Source: Leptospira haakeii
GTDB lineage: Bacteria > Spirochaetota > Leptospiria > Leptospirales > Leptospiraceae
Reading direction: 5' to 3'
DNA: 7,413 bases
NCBI RefSeq assembly: GCF_002812045.1
Contig: NZ_NPEG01000029.1
Coordinates: 1-7,413, forward strand
The notes beneath the pieces were generated by a model. That model ran no database searches. It saw nothing but the letters and a program-made list of their open reading frames with translations, and had not been told where the DNA came from. Both the position numbers and the translations under genes were made by a program. Below are positions 1 to 5,066 of this stretch, one piece after another (position 1 is the stretch's first letter; every line of letters begins with the position of its first letter).

Positions 1-90
1 AAATACGGAACCTCCTCCCCTAGACATAAAATTATCGAAATGGTAACGGAGCTTTTTAAAAATGCTGGGTTTCTCTTTCATGAGGAATGA
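1..90 (+). CDS. 3' end of an unidentified gene (partial)
   Basis: The window opens inside an open plus-strand reading frame (frame 1) that runs 29 codons without interruption to a TGA at 88-90. The visible tail is a mixed polar and hydrophobic segment containing HKIIEMVTELFKNAGF, which looks like a closing amphipathic helix and is typical of real protein C-termini rather than noise. The start and all diagnostic domains lie outside the window, so I cannot name a function. The next gene is on the opposite strand and converges on it, with 61 bp between the stop codons. That arrangement supports 1-90 being the end of a transcription unit. It could still be a chance open frame because it is so short. 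Confidence 0.5.
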   Translation, partial: KYGTSSPRHKIIEMVTELFKNAGFLFHEE

Positions 91-111
91 AGAGTGAAGT
101 AGTAATTATTT

Positions 112-143
112 ATTTCCAGCGGAAAAATGTCCTGCCTGGAAAT
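112..143. terminator. Weak inverted repeat between convergent genes, possible terminator
   Basis: ATTTCCAG at 112-119 is an exact inverted repeat of CTGGAAAT at 136-143, giving an 8-bp stem with a 16-nt interior. That interior can add a short GGA/TCC pairing (121-123 with 130-132). It sits between the stop at 88-90 on the plus strand and the stop at 152-154 on the minus strand, where a bidirectional terminator would be expected. Neither side has a proper T-tract, so termination activity is only a guess from position and symmetry. Confidence 0.3.
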
Positions 144-151
144 TTATGGTG

Positions 152-754
152 TCAGACTCCGTTTGAACAGTTGGCAAAATTAAATTGGAAATTGTAATTT
201 CGGATTGTTCCGGTAACGTTCACAGTATTCGAAAAATTAGATTTGTTCCTGAGTTGTCCGGAAACGGTTCCTGTGAGCGGACCACTTCCTCCGTCTACAC
301 TCCCATCAGTATAAGTTTGTTCTAATTGGAAGTTATCGTCGAAGTTTTCGAATACATTAGAACTGGAATCCGTATATTCGAAAACAAGTCCTTCGCTCAG
401 GACCATAGTGCCAAACTCTTTTGGGATTTCCATATATACGCTTTCGGAAGAATTCGAACGCCAGGTCTGAGGGAACGGTGAAATGACTCCGGACTGGTTA
501 TAATTAGGATGCTGCATGGAAACATTCGAATGTAGAAGGAAACTGACTGCATCCACTTCAATATTTAATTCACATTCGGGACAAGCAGCTGAATAAAATT
601 GTGCATATGCTAGACAGAGAGGATTAAACCCGTCTGTACTGGTGTCCTTTTCTAAAAAATCTAATTTTAAAAGAGAACATTGTAAGCAGAATAAAAGGAA
701 GAAGACCCAAAAGGGGAAAAGACGTTCAAAGGACCTCAGCAATTTGGAAACCAT
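152..754 (-). CDS. Predicted small lipoprotein, function unknown
   Basis: This encodes a 200-residue exported protein if translation starts at the ATG at 754. The N-terminus has basic residues (K4, R7, R11), then a hydrophobic stretch (about 12-25) ending in FCLQC. C26, or less likely C23, would be the lipidated cysteine of a relaxed spirochaetal lipobox, so the product is probably membrane anchored. The mature part has a CPEC motif (C58-C61), further cysteines at 47 and 196, and a C-terminal half rich in Asn, Ser, Thr and Gly with alternating hydrophobics (about 140-200), suggesting a beta-rich fold. The four mature cysteines could form disulfides or bind metal. A GTG at 769 in the same frame would add five residues, but it lies upstream of and overlaps the AGGAGG motif, so it is an unlikely start. 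ATG 757 is possible but only 3 nt from that motif. I do not recognise a named family. Confidence 0.72.
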   Translation of the reverse strand: MVSKLLRSFERLFPFWVFFLLFCLQCSLLKLDFLEKDTSTDGFNPLCLAYAQFYSAACPECELNIEVDAVSFLLHSNVSMQHPNYNQSGVISPFPQTWRSNSSESVYMEIPKEFGTMVLSEGLVFEYTDSSSNVFENFDDNFQLEQTYTDGSVDGGSGPLTGTVSGQLRNKSNFSNTVNVTGTIRNYNFQFNFANCSNGV

Positions 755-760
755 CATATT

Positions 761-766
761 CCTCCT
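761..766 (-). promoter_or_regulatory. Strong ribosome binding site that fixes the start of the 152-754 gene
   Basis: On the minus strand the sequence reads AGGAGG-AAT-ATG-ATG. The perfect Shine-Dalgarno motif is 6 nt from the ATG at 754 and 3 nt from the ATG at 757. The upstream in-frame GTG at 769 overlaps the motif itself and so cannot be served by it. This favours ATG 754 as the start. Confidence 0.7.
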
Positions 767-776
767 CACATAAACA

Positions 777-807
777 AGTATAACGTCCTTTTATATTTTT
801 CAGACAA
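777..807 (-). promoter_or_regulatory. Candidate promoter for the minus-strand lipoprotein gene
   Basis: Reading the minus strand, TATACT (complement of 777-782) is a 5/6 match to a -10 box. TTGTCT (complement of 802-807) is a 4/6 match to a -35 box, with a 19-bp spacer that is longer than ideal. The predicted transcript would start near 770, leaving a leader of about 16 nt just long enough for the AGGAGG motif. The match is by eye only, and spirochaetal promoters are poorly constrained. Confidence 0.3.
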
Positions 808-890
808 AGTTTCTCGGAAAAAATGTAATAACTCGAAGTTTATTTTAAAAGAGGTCTGATCATATAGAATAGCCGTCACAGAATCCGATT

Positions 891-896
891 TATAAT
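891..896 (+). promoter_or_regulatory. Candidate -10 box upstream of the 984-1832 lipoprotein gene
   Basis: TATAAT at 891-896 is an exact consensus -10 element facing the downstream gene, but no good -35 lies 16-18 bp upstream. Transcription from here would give a leader of about 80 nt. The divergent spacer 755-983 also has two TAGAAT-like elements (865-870 and 918-923) and a direct repeat ACAGAATCC (878-886 and 944-952), so the true promoter is uncertain. Confidence 0.35.
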
Positions 897-983
897 CAAT
901 CTAAATCCGAATATTTATAGAATTAGATCTAAGATTTTGACCGACAGAATCCAAGGAATGTGAAATACTCGCTCGATTAGATT

Positions 984-1832
984 ATGGCTCGCATCTCTTT
1001 CTTTTTTCTAGGTAGTTTATTATTTCTGTTCTCTTGTAATTCTCCCCAGGTAACCGCTTACCAGGAGCATAGCGATCACCATGAGTTTATCGGAAGTTGT
1101 TTAGATTTTTTAGCTGGAAGTGATTCTTTTGTTCCTTTGACGGACGCAGTCGCCTTGGATGAATTGCGACATTCTGCCGAGGAGCACGCATCTAATAGTG
1201 TAATCATCGGAGACTTGTATTACGATCTAAACCAGAAGGAAGGTAGGCATTTCTATCTGGAAAGTGACGATTCGATTGCATATTATCGCCCCCAAGCGGT
1301 TGTACTCGGAGGTTGGGAAATGATCCAGCATCTATGTGCTAGACATATCCGACATGAGATTGAAAGAGGATTTGCAAAGTCTTCTTCCATTTTGAAAAAA
1401 AATCCTGCCTCGATAAAAGAGGCGGAAATTCTCGCAGAAAAAAATTTGATCCTCTATCTGAAATTTGCAGAGGCTTCTAAAGGAAAACCGAGCCATATCA
1501 GAAATTTTCTTTTTATTCCTGTTTCCAGATTTCTGAAGAAGGGAGCGGGGATTTATTTTCCTTCCTGCAATCTGATGGATAAAATGAAGGATCCGATCCT
1601 CTACGGATTGCAGAGTGCGAAAAGAAATCCGGAAACTATGACTGCTTGGACTCAGATGATGTTGGCAGTTACGAACTTCTCCGCAACACATATGCAGGAT
1701 TGTAAGGTAAGTGTTGAAAGTCCTTTAAAACTTTTACAGGTAGAAAAAACAGAATTAAGGGATGTGATCGAAGAGCCTCAAAGGAATAGATCCGCATCTA
1801 AAATAAAATTCGGATCGAAAGCCCGGAAATAA
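984..1832 (+). CDS. Predicted lipoprotein, function unknown
   Basis: This is a 282-residue protein. Residues 1-18 form a lipoprotein signal: R3, a hydrophobic run FFFLGSLLFLF, then FSC with C18 as the lipidation site. N19 and S20 follow, with no Asp at +2. The mature part is mostly alpha-helical in character, with a His-rich stretch near the start (HSDHH, 29-33) and four cysteines besides C18 (39, 118, 195, 240), enough for two disulfides. The C-terminus is basic and low in hydrophobics (about 255-282), probably disordered. ATG 984 is chosen because it gives an intact signal peptide and an in-frame TAG lies at 978-980, immediately upstream. There is no good Shine-Dalgarno motif within 12 nt, so translation may be weak. 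Its stop is 6 bp from the stop of the converging regulator gene. I recognise no conserved domain; a lineage-specific spirochaetal lipoprotein is the safest label. Confidence 0.75.
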   Translation: MARISFFFLGSLLFLFSCNSPQVTAYQEHSDHHEFIGSCLDFLAGSDSFVPLTDAVALDELRHSAEEHASNSVIIGDLYYDLNQKEGRHFYLESDDSIAYYRPQAVVLGGWEMIQHLCARHIRHEIERGFAKSSSILKKNPASIKEAEILAEKNLILYLKFAEASKGKPSHIRNFLFIPVSRFLKKGAGIYFPSCNLMDKMKDPILYGLQSAKRNPETMTAWTQMMLAVTNFSATHMQDCKVSVESPLKLLQVEKTELRDVIEEPQRNRSASKIKFGSKARK

Positions 1833-1838
1833 TTCTAT

Positions 1839-2450
1839 TTATTTAGCGGTATAGTCTTCGAAGATCTCTCTGAGGCTATCTTCCATTTCTCGAATATACC
1901 GTAGATCTTTGGTCATTCTCCAAAGAGTAATGGAACCATGATACGCCATTAATACTCTTCTGGAAACATATTGTATATCCATCGTTCTCGAAAATTGTCC
2001 CGAAGCAACTGCACGACTCAGATAATCTCGGATCATCTTAGTCCATTTTTCAGCGATACCTTTTAGGAATTCAGTATATTCAGGATCCGCGTCCATAACT
2101 TGATTTGCAAAACCTGCAAATGGATCCCCGAAAAATTCATGATGACGGATCTGTCTTTCCTTCAAGATCACCCAAGCTCTTAAAAATTCTTGAACCTCCG
2201 GATATCTCTCCATAAGAGAGCCAAGATCAGAAAGAGTTCTTTCTTCCTGACGAGCGAGGTAGGCGATCCCTAATTCTTTTTTAGAAGGAAAATGATCGTA
2301 AAGACTAGCAGCTACCGAACCGGATTCTTGGATAATCTGTCTCATTCCGGTATTGGAGAATCCCTGTTTGTAGAAAAGATCTGTTGCAGTATCTAGAATT
2401 CTTTCTCGGACACTTGCCCCGGAATCTCTTTTTTTTCTCTGAGCGGTCAT
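1839..2450 (-). CDS. TetR/AcrR-family transcriptional regulator
   Basis: This is a 203-residue one-component repressor of the usual TetR length. The N-terminal DNA-binding domain is clear. [17 protein letters not shown] (15-31) is helix 1 and its turn, [20 protein letters not shown] (35-54) is the helix-turn-helix, and [10 protein letters not shown] (51-60) is the family signature following the recognition helix. The rest (about 65-203) is a helical ligand-binding and dimerisation domain, too variable to name the ligand. The ATG at 2450 is the only sensible start, since an in-frame TGA lies 24 nt upstream; its Shine-Dalgarno is weak. The gene is divergent from a thioesterase-thiolase unit, with an operator-like palindrome (2532-2547) in the 154-bp gap. 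The likely role is local repression of that unit, perhaps in response to an acyl-CoA or fatty acid as for FadR-type TetR proteins; that ligand is inference from context only. Confidence 0.9.
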   Translation of the reverse strand: MTAQRKKRDSGASVRERILDTATDLFYKQGFSNTGMRQIIQESGSVAASLYDHFPSKKELGIAYLARQEERTLSDLGSLMERYPEVQEFLRAWVILKERQIRHHEFFGDPFAGFANQVMDADPEYTEFLKGIAEKWTKMIRDYLSRAVASGQFSRTMDIQYVSRRVLMAYHGSITLWRMTKDLRYIREMEDSLREIFEDYTAK

Positions 2451-2473
2451 GTGCTTAAATACGTTATTTTTTC

Positions 2474-2503
2474 AGTATTGCCCTAAAAACCTCGTTTCGT
2501 CAA
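2474..2503 (-). promoter_or_regulatory. Candidate promoter of the TetR gene
   Basis: On the minus strand TTGACG (complement of 2498-2503, 5/6 to the -35 consensus) is followed after 18 bp by AATACT (complement of 2474-2479, 4/6 to -10). Transcription would begin near 2467, about 17 nt before the ATG at 2450. The palindrome at 2532-2547 lies about 30 bp upstream of this -35, so binding there would not obviously block this promoter. Confidence 0.35.
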
Positions 2504-2527
2504 TAGAATTTGGGTTTAGCGTATAAA
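2497..2527 (+). promoter_or_regulatory. Candidate promoter of the thioesterase-thiolase unit
   Basis: TATAAA at 2522-2527 (5/6 to the -10 consensus) is preceded by TCGTCA at 2497-2502 (4/6 to -35) with a long 19-bp spacer. The predicted start near 2534 falls inside the palindrome at 2532-2547, which would suit simple repression by a TetR protein. The -35 match is poor, so this is tentative. Confidence 0.28.
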
Positions 2528-2531
2528 AAAC

Positions 2532-2547
2532 CAGAACGAACGTTCTG
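2532..2547. promoter_or_regulatory. Operator-like palindrome, probable TetR binding site
   Basis: CAGAACG at 2532-2538 and CGTTCTG at 2541-2547 are perfect 7-bp inverted repeats around a 2-bp AA centre. Size and symmetry match typical TetR-family operators, and the site lies in the divergent spacer between a TetR gene and the unit it most likely controls. It overlaps or follows the candidate plus-strand -10 box. The core GAACGAACGTTC also contains a nested 8-bp palindrome, GAACGTTC (2538-2545). Binding by the adjacent regulator is inferred from position. Confidence 0.6.
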
Positions 2548-2591
2548 TATTTTTTTATTGCCCCGATTTCCTAGGGGTCTAAGCTAGTGTC

Positions 2592-2595
2592 AGGA
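2592..2595 (+). promoter_or_regulatory. Ribosome binding site favouring ATG 2605 for the thioesterase gene
   Basis: AGGA at 2592-2595 lies 9 nt before ATG 2605. A competing in-frame GTG at 2587 is preceded by AGGGG (2573-2577), also at 9 nt, and would add six residues (with GTG read as Met, MSGRFK). ATG 2605 is preferred because it is the stronger start codon and begins just before the hotdog domain, but the choice is not certain. Confidence 0.45.
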
Positions 2596-2604
2596 CGGTT
2601 CAAA

Positions 2605-3468
2605 ATGTCTGTTACGGAAAAAGAACAAGTCAGAACCAGATTTTCGGATCTAGATACGCAAAGACATACCACTAGCAGGACATATGAAGACTCCTGTCTA
2701 GGTGATAGATATCGTATCTTAGAAGAAGCGGGATATTCTTGGAAAAGAATGATCGAAGAATCAGTTCGATTACAAACCGTCGGGGCAGACATACGTTTTC
2801 TTGCCCAACAAATGGAAAACACTGAGTTATCCATACGCACTAGTTATCGTTCCGGGCAAGACGGCCTGTTAACCTTCTCCCAAGAAGTTTTGGATCCAAA
2901 CGGAAAAGTCGCAGCGGAGATCAGAACATTAGCAAGAACGGAGAAGGACGGAAAACCTTTCCAGCTTATCGCTGCCCAAGATCCTTCTGAAGAATTAATC
3001 TCTTCATTTGAATCTATACCTTCTTTTTCAGGATCTTGCGGGCGCACACTTGCGGAGAGGGATCTATTCTACTGCGAAAGAAATCCATTCGGTGACTATA
3101 ATCCTTCTCATTATTGGAGATTATTGGAAGAAGGTCGCTGGAATTTCACTGCAGAATGTGGGCTGAGCCTAGAAGATCTGGTAGCAATGGACACCACACT
3201 TTTCTATATGGGTGGAAAGATTCGTTATCGTAAGCCTCTTGCTGCAGGCAGGAGAGCTAAAATACAAACCTGGATTCATAGTTTTGATAAAATTTGGAGC
3301 CGTATGAGACAAGAAGTCAGCGACTCCGAAACTGGAGAAATTTTAGCGGAATCCATGGATGATCTACTCGTAGTATCCGTAAGCAAGTCCAGACCTAAAA
3401 AACCTGGAGAAGATTTGCTGAAAGTATTCGCAAGGGTCACCGAGTTTCCTGAGGGAGCCTCCAAATGA
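2605..3468 (+). CDS. Double-hotdog acyl-CoA thioesterase-like protein
   Basis: This is a 287-residue cytoplasmic protein that appears to hold two hotdog (4HBT/acyl-ACP thioesterase-like) domains in tandem. Domain 1 (about 8-118) starts with VRTRFSDLDTQRHTTSRTY, matching the hotdog pattern D-x-D-x-x-x-H-...-Y with D15, D17, H21 and Y27, followed by the long central helix. Domain 2 (about 150-275) has the parallel segment ERNPFGDYNPSHYWRLLEEG, in which these positions become E158, N160, D164 and Y170. The catalytic acid therefore seems kept in domain 1 and altered in domain 2. The expected reaction is hydrolysis of an acyl-CoA or related thioester, with unknown chain length. It is first in a unit with the thiolase that starts 52 bp downstream, and lies across an operator-like site from a TetR gene. 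Dehydratases and other enzymes also use hotdog folds, so the exact reaction is unproven. Confidence 0.75.
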   Translation: MSVTEKEQVRTRFSDLDTQRHTTSRTYEDSCLGDRYRILEEAGYSWKRMIEESVRLQTVGADIRFLAQQMENTELSIRTSYRSGQDGLLTFSQEVLDPNGKVAAEIRTLARTEKDGKPFQLIAAQDPSEELISSFESIPSFSGSCGRTLAERDLFYCERNPFGDYNPSHYWRLLEEGRWNFTAECGLSLEDLVAMDTTLFYMGGKIRYRKPLAAGRRAKIQTWIHSFDKIWSRMRQEVSDSETGEILAESMDDLLVVSVSKSRPKKPGEDLLKVFARVTEFPEGASK

Positions 3469-3524
3469 AATATTATCTTATTCTAATGAACGTACCAAAT
3501 AAAAGGTCTGGAGAAAGACAATGA
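3465..3524 (+). CDS. Possible 19-codon ORF bridging thioesterase and thiolase
   Basis: An ATG at 3465 overlaps the thioesterase stop in an ATGA, and its frame (MKYYLILMNVPNKRSGERQ) ends in a TGA at 3522-3524 that overlaps the thiolase start in a second ATGA. A GAGGGAG motif at 3451-3457 lies 7 nt before the ATG, a good ribosome binding site. If translated, it would let ribosomes move from the thioesterase to the thiolase by coupled termination and reinitiation, with the peptide itself probably unimportant. Against this, the ATGA at the thiolase start follows simply from a Lys second codon, the thiolase has its own GGAG (3510-3513), and the second thiolase lacks such an ORF. Chance is a real alternative. 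Confidence 0.28.
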   Translation: MKYYLILMNVPNKRSGERQ

Positions 3525-4846
3525 AACTCGATCAAAAATTGGCGATTTGTACGCCAAGAAGAACTCCCTTCGCTCAAATTGCGAAAGCTTTAGGACCCTA
3601 TCCTGGCCATCACCTAGGTCGTATAGTGGCTGAAGACATTATTGCAAAGAGTGGAGTTAAAAAAGATCAAATCGACGGAATCGTAGTTGGAGAAGGTTTC
3701 TCTAACGCTCCGAACTCCGCGAGAGTGATCGCTAACCTAATCGGACTCAGAGACGAAGTTCCTTCGATCACTGTATCTAATAACTGTGTATCCGGAATCG
3801 AAGCTCTTTCTGAAGCAGCTCGCCGTATCATTCTTGGAGAAGGTGAACTTTTCCTAGTAATCGGAGAAGAGTCCCAAACTTCTATGCCTTTCGTTGTGAA
3901 AAACGCAAGATTGAACAAGAAAGCAGGATCTTTGGATAAACTGAAAAAACTTCTTCCTGACAATCTTCCAGAAGGTGTTGAACTTAGAGACACTCTTGAA
4001 GACGGACTTGGCGACGGAGAAACTTCTTACGGAATGCAAGTAACTGCTGAGATCCTTGCTCAGAACTACGAACTTTCTCGTGAGATTACTGACAAATTAG
4101 CTTTCGAATCTTTCAAAAGAGCATTAGAAGCTTCTAAAGCAGGGAAATACACTCCATTCATTATCCCAATGAAAGACGAAGACGGAACTGAACTTACTAT
4201 CGATGAGGCAGTTGGACTTCGTGAAGGACTTGTTGAAAACCCAAGCCGTATGGGAAGAGCAATGCTTCTTTTTGAAAACCCACAAATGAAATTTGATGAG
4301 TTCAAAACCAAGTATTCCAAATATCTTAAAAAATCTCACGGACCAACCGTTTCTATCTTTAACGCGAGCCCTCGTTCTGATGGAGCAGCTGGTGTTATTT
4401 TAACTACTGTTGAAAAAGCAAAAGCACTTGGATTAAAAATCGAAGCAGTTCTTTCCGGATGGAAAATGTACGGTGTAGATCCTAACTTGATGGGAATCGG
4501 ACAAGCTTACGCTACCGAAGCACTTCTTAAAGACACCGGAGTTAAGATCGAAGATGTAGACTACGTTGAGATCCACGAAGCATTCGCAGCGACTGCAGTT
4601 GCAGCTCTTGTTCAAATCGAAAAAGATACCGGTTGGAAATGGGAGCAAAAATTCGACGAGAAGAAGATCAACCCTAACGGTGGATCTATCGCGATCGGTC
4701 ACCCATTCGGAGCTACTGGTATCCGTTTGGTGAGCAACGCGATCATGGACCTTCAAGACGACCCTAAAGCTAAAAAAGTAGTTCTTACTGCTTGTGCTCA
4801 CGGTGGAATTGCAGGAGCAATGCTCATCGAAAGATTCGAAGGTTAA
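3521..4846 (+). CDS. Thiolase (acetyl-CoA C-acyltransferase), FadI/HADHB-like, copy 1
   Basis: This is a 441-residue thiolase that would cleave 3-ketoacyl-CoA with CoA to acetyl-CoA and a shortened acyl-CoA, or condense in reverse. All active-site blocks are visible: the nucleophile C89 in NNCVSGIEA, H352 in HEAFA, H394 in NGGSIAIGHPFGATG, and the second cysteine C425 in TACAHGG. HEAFA (not NEAFA) and CAHGG (not CxGGG) resemble FadI and the trifunctional-enzyme beta subunit, as does the length of about 440. The insert around 140-175 (LLPDNLPEGVELRDTLEDGL) sits at the FadI loop position. GGAG at 3510-3513 is 7 nt from ATG 3521. Codons are strongly biased, with Leu mostly CTT and only one ATA among the Ile codons, suggesting high expression. 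It is probably cotranscribed with the thioesterase and ends at a strong terminator. Chain-length preference and direction cannot be read from sequence; no partner alpha subunit lies nearby. Confidence 0.93.
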   Translation: MKLDQKLAICTPRRTPFAQIAKALGPYPGHHLGRIVAEDIIAKSGVKKDQIDGIVVGEGFSNAPNSARVIANLIGLRDEVPSITVSNNCVSGIEALSEAARRIILGEGELFLVIGEESQTSMPFVVKNARLNKKAGSLDKLKKLLPDNLPEGVELRDTLEDGLGDGETSYGMQVTAEILAQNYELSREITDKLAFESFKRALEASKAGKYTPFIIPMKDEDGTELTIDEAVGLREGLVENPSRMGRAMLLFENPQMKFDEFKTKYSKYLKKSHGPTVSIFNASPRSDGAAGVILTTVEKAKALGLKIEAVLSGWKMYGVDPNLMGIGQAYATEALLKDTGVKIEDVDYVEIHEAFAATAVAALVQIEKDTGWKWEQKFDEKKINPNGGSIAIGHPFGATGIRLVSNAIMDLQDDPKAKKVVLTACAHGGIAGAMLIERFEG

Positions 4847-4869
4847 TTCTTAATATCTTGAATTGAATG

Positions 4870-4905
4870 AAACCCTGGAGAAGGAAACTTCTTCGGGGTT
4901 TTTTT
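4870..4905 (+). terminator. Strong intrinsic terminator after thiolase copy 1
   Basis: Bases 4870-4883 pair with 4888-4901 in a 14-bp stem with two G-U pairs, capped by a GAAA tetraloop at 4884-4887. The 3' arm runs into seven T residues (4899-4905). It begins 23 nt after the thiolase stop. This is a textbook Rho-independent terminator and argues that copy 2 is not simply cotranscribed with copy 1. Confidence 0.9.
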
Positions 4906-5054
4906 ATACATTCTTCATAATCTCTTTTTTTATTTTCTTATTTATATACTTAAATATTTTATATAAGCGTTCTTTGAATTTTTGCTTTCAATATTCCTGT
5001 TTTTGTGGTCTAAATAGTGTATATGCACCAATAGAAAATTTTCGAAATCTAATC
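4906..5054 (+). promoter_or_regulatory. AT-rich leader with probable promoter for thiolase copy 2
   Basis: This stretch of about 150 bp is very AT-rich, with many TTTAT and TATAT runs, and follows a terminator, so a promoter for copy 2 is expected here. The best -10 candidates are TATAAG at 4962-4967 (5/6) and TATATG at 5020-5025, but neither has a convincing -35 at 16-18 bp, so I cannot assign one. The region is formally open in the frame of copy 2 back to 4863. The residues it would add form a Phe-rich hydrophobic run translated from the terminator and leader, which is not credible as thiolase sequence. Confidence 0.4.
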
Positions 5055-5059
5055 GGGAG
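5055..5059 (+). promoter_or_regulatory. Ribosome binding site that fixes the start of thiolase copy 2
   Basis: GGGAG at 5055-5059 lies 7 nt before ATG 5067. The same arrangement (GGAG, 7 nt, ATG-Lys-Leu) precedes copy 1, and 9 of the 11 bases GGAGAAAGACA are shared just upstream of the two start codons. This fixes the start at 5067 rather than at any upstream ATG. Confidence 0.8.
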
Positions 5060-5066
5060 AAAAACG

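Noticed and set aside
878..952. Direct repeat ACAGAATCC (878-886 and 944-952) plus two TATAGAAT-like elements in the spacer before the 984 gene.
   Set aside because: The repeats are short, lack regular spacing and lie in AT-rich DNA where such matches arise by chance. No regulator is suggested by them.
953..963. AAGGA followed by ATG-TGA, a possible start-stop element ahead of the lipoprotein gene.
   Set aside because: There is no spacing between the purine motif and the ATG, so ribosomes could not use it in the usual way.
2534..2545. GAACGAACGTTC fits the Gram-positive type LexA core GAAC-N4-GTTC.
   Set aside because: The known Leptospira LexA motif is of a different type (TTTG-N5-CAAA), and the adjacent genes are not DNA-repair genes. 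A TetR operator is the simpler reading.
2561..2577. CCCC (2561-2564) and GGGG (2574-2577) around CCTAGG, a possible hairpin in the thioesterase leader.
   Set aside because: The stem is only 4 bp with a 9-nt loop and no T-tract or conserved partner. It is too weak to call a regulatory structure.
3667..4801. Several open frames on the minus strand inside the thiolase genes.
   Set aside because: They are shadows of strongly biased plus-strand coding sequence. They have no plausible domain content and overlap an unmistakable thiolase.
4863..5066. Hydrophobic N-terminal extension of thiolase copy 2, resembling a membrane anchor.
   Set aside because: It is read through the terminator hairpin and an AT-rich leader. 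Copy 1 starts exactly at the equivalent of 5067, and a good GGGAG sits 7 nt before that ATG.
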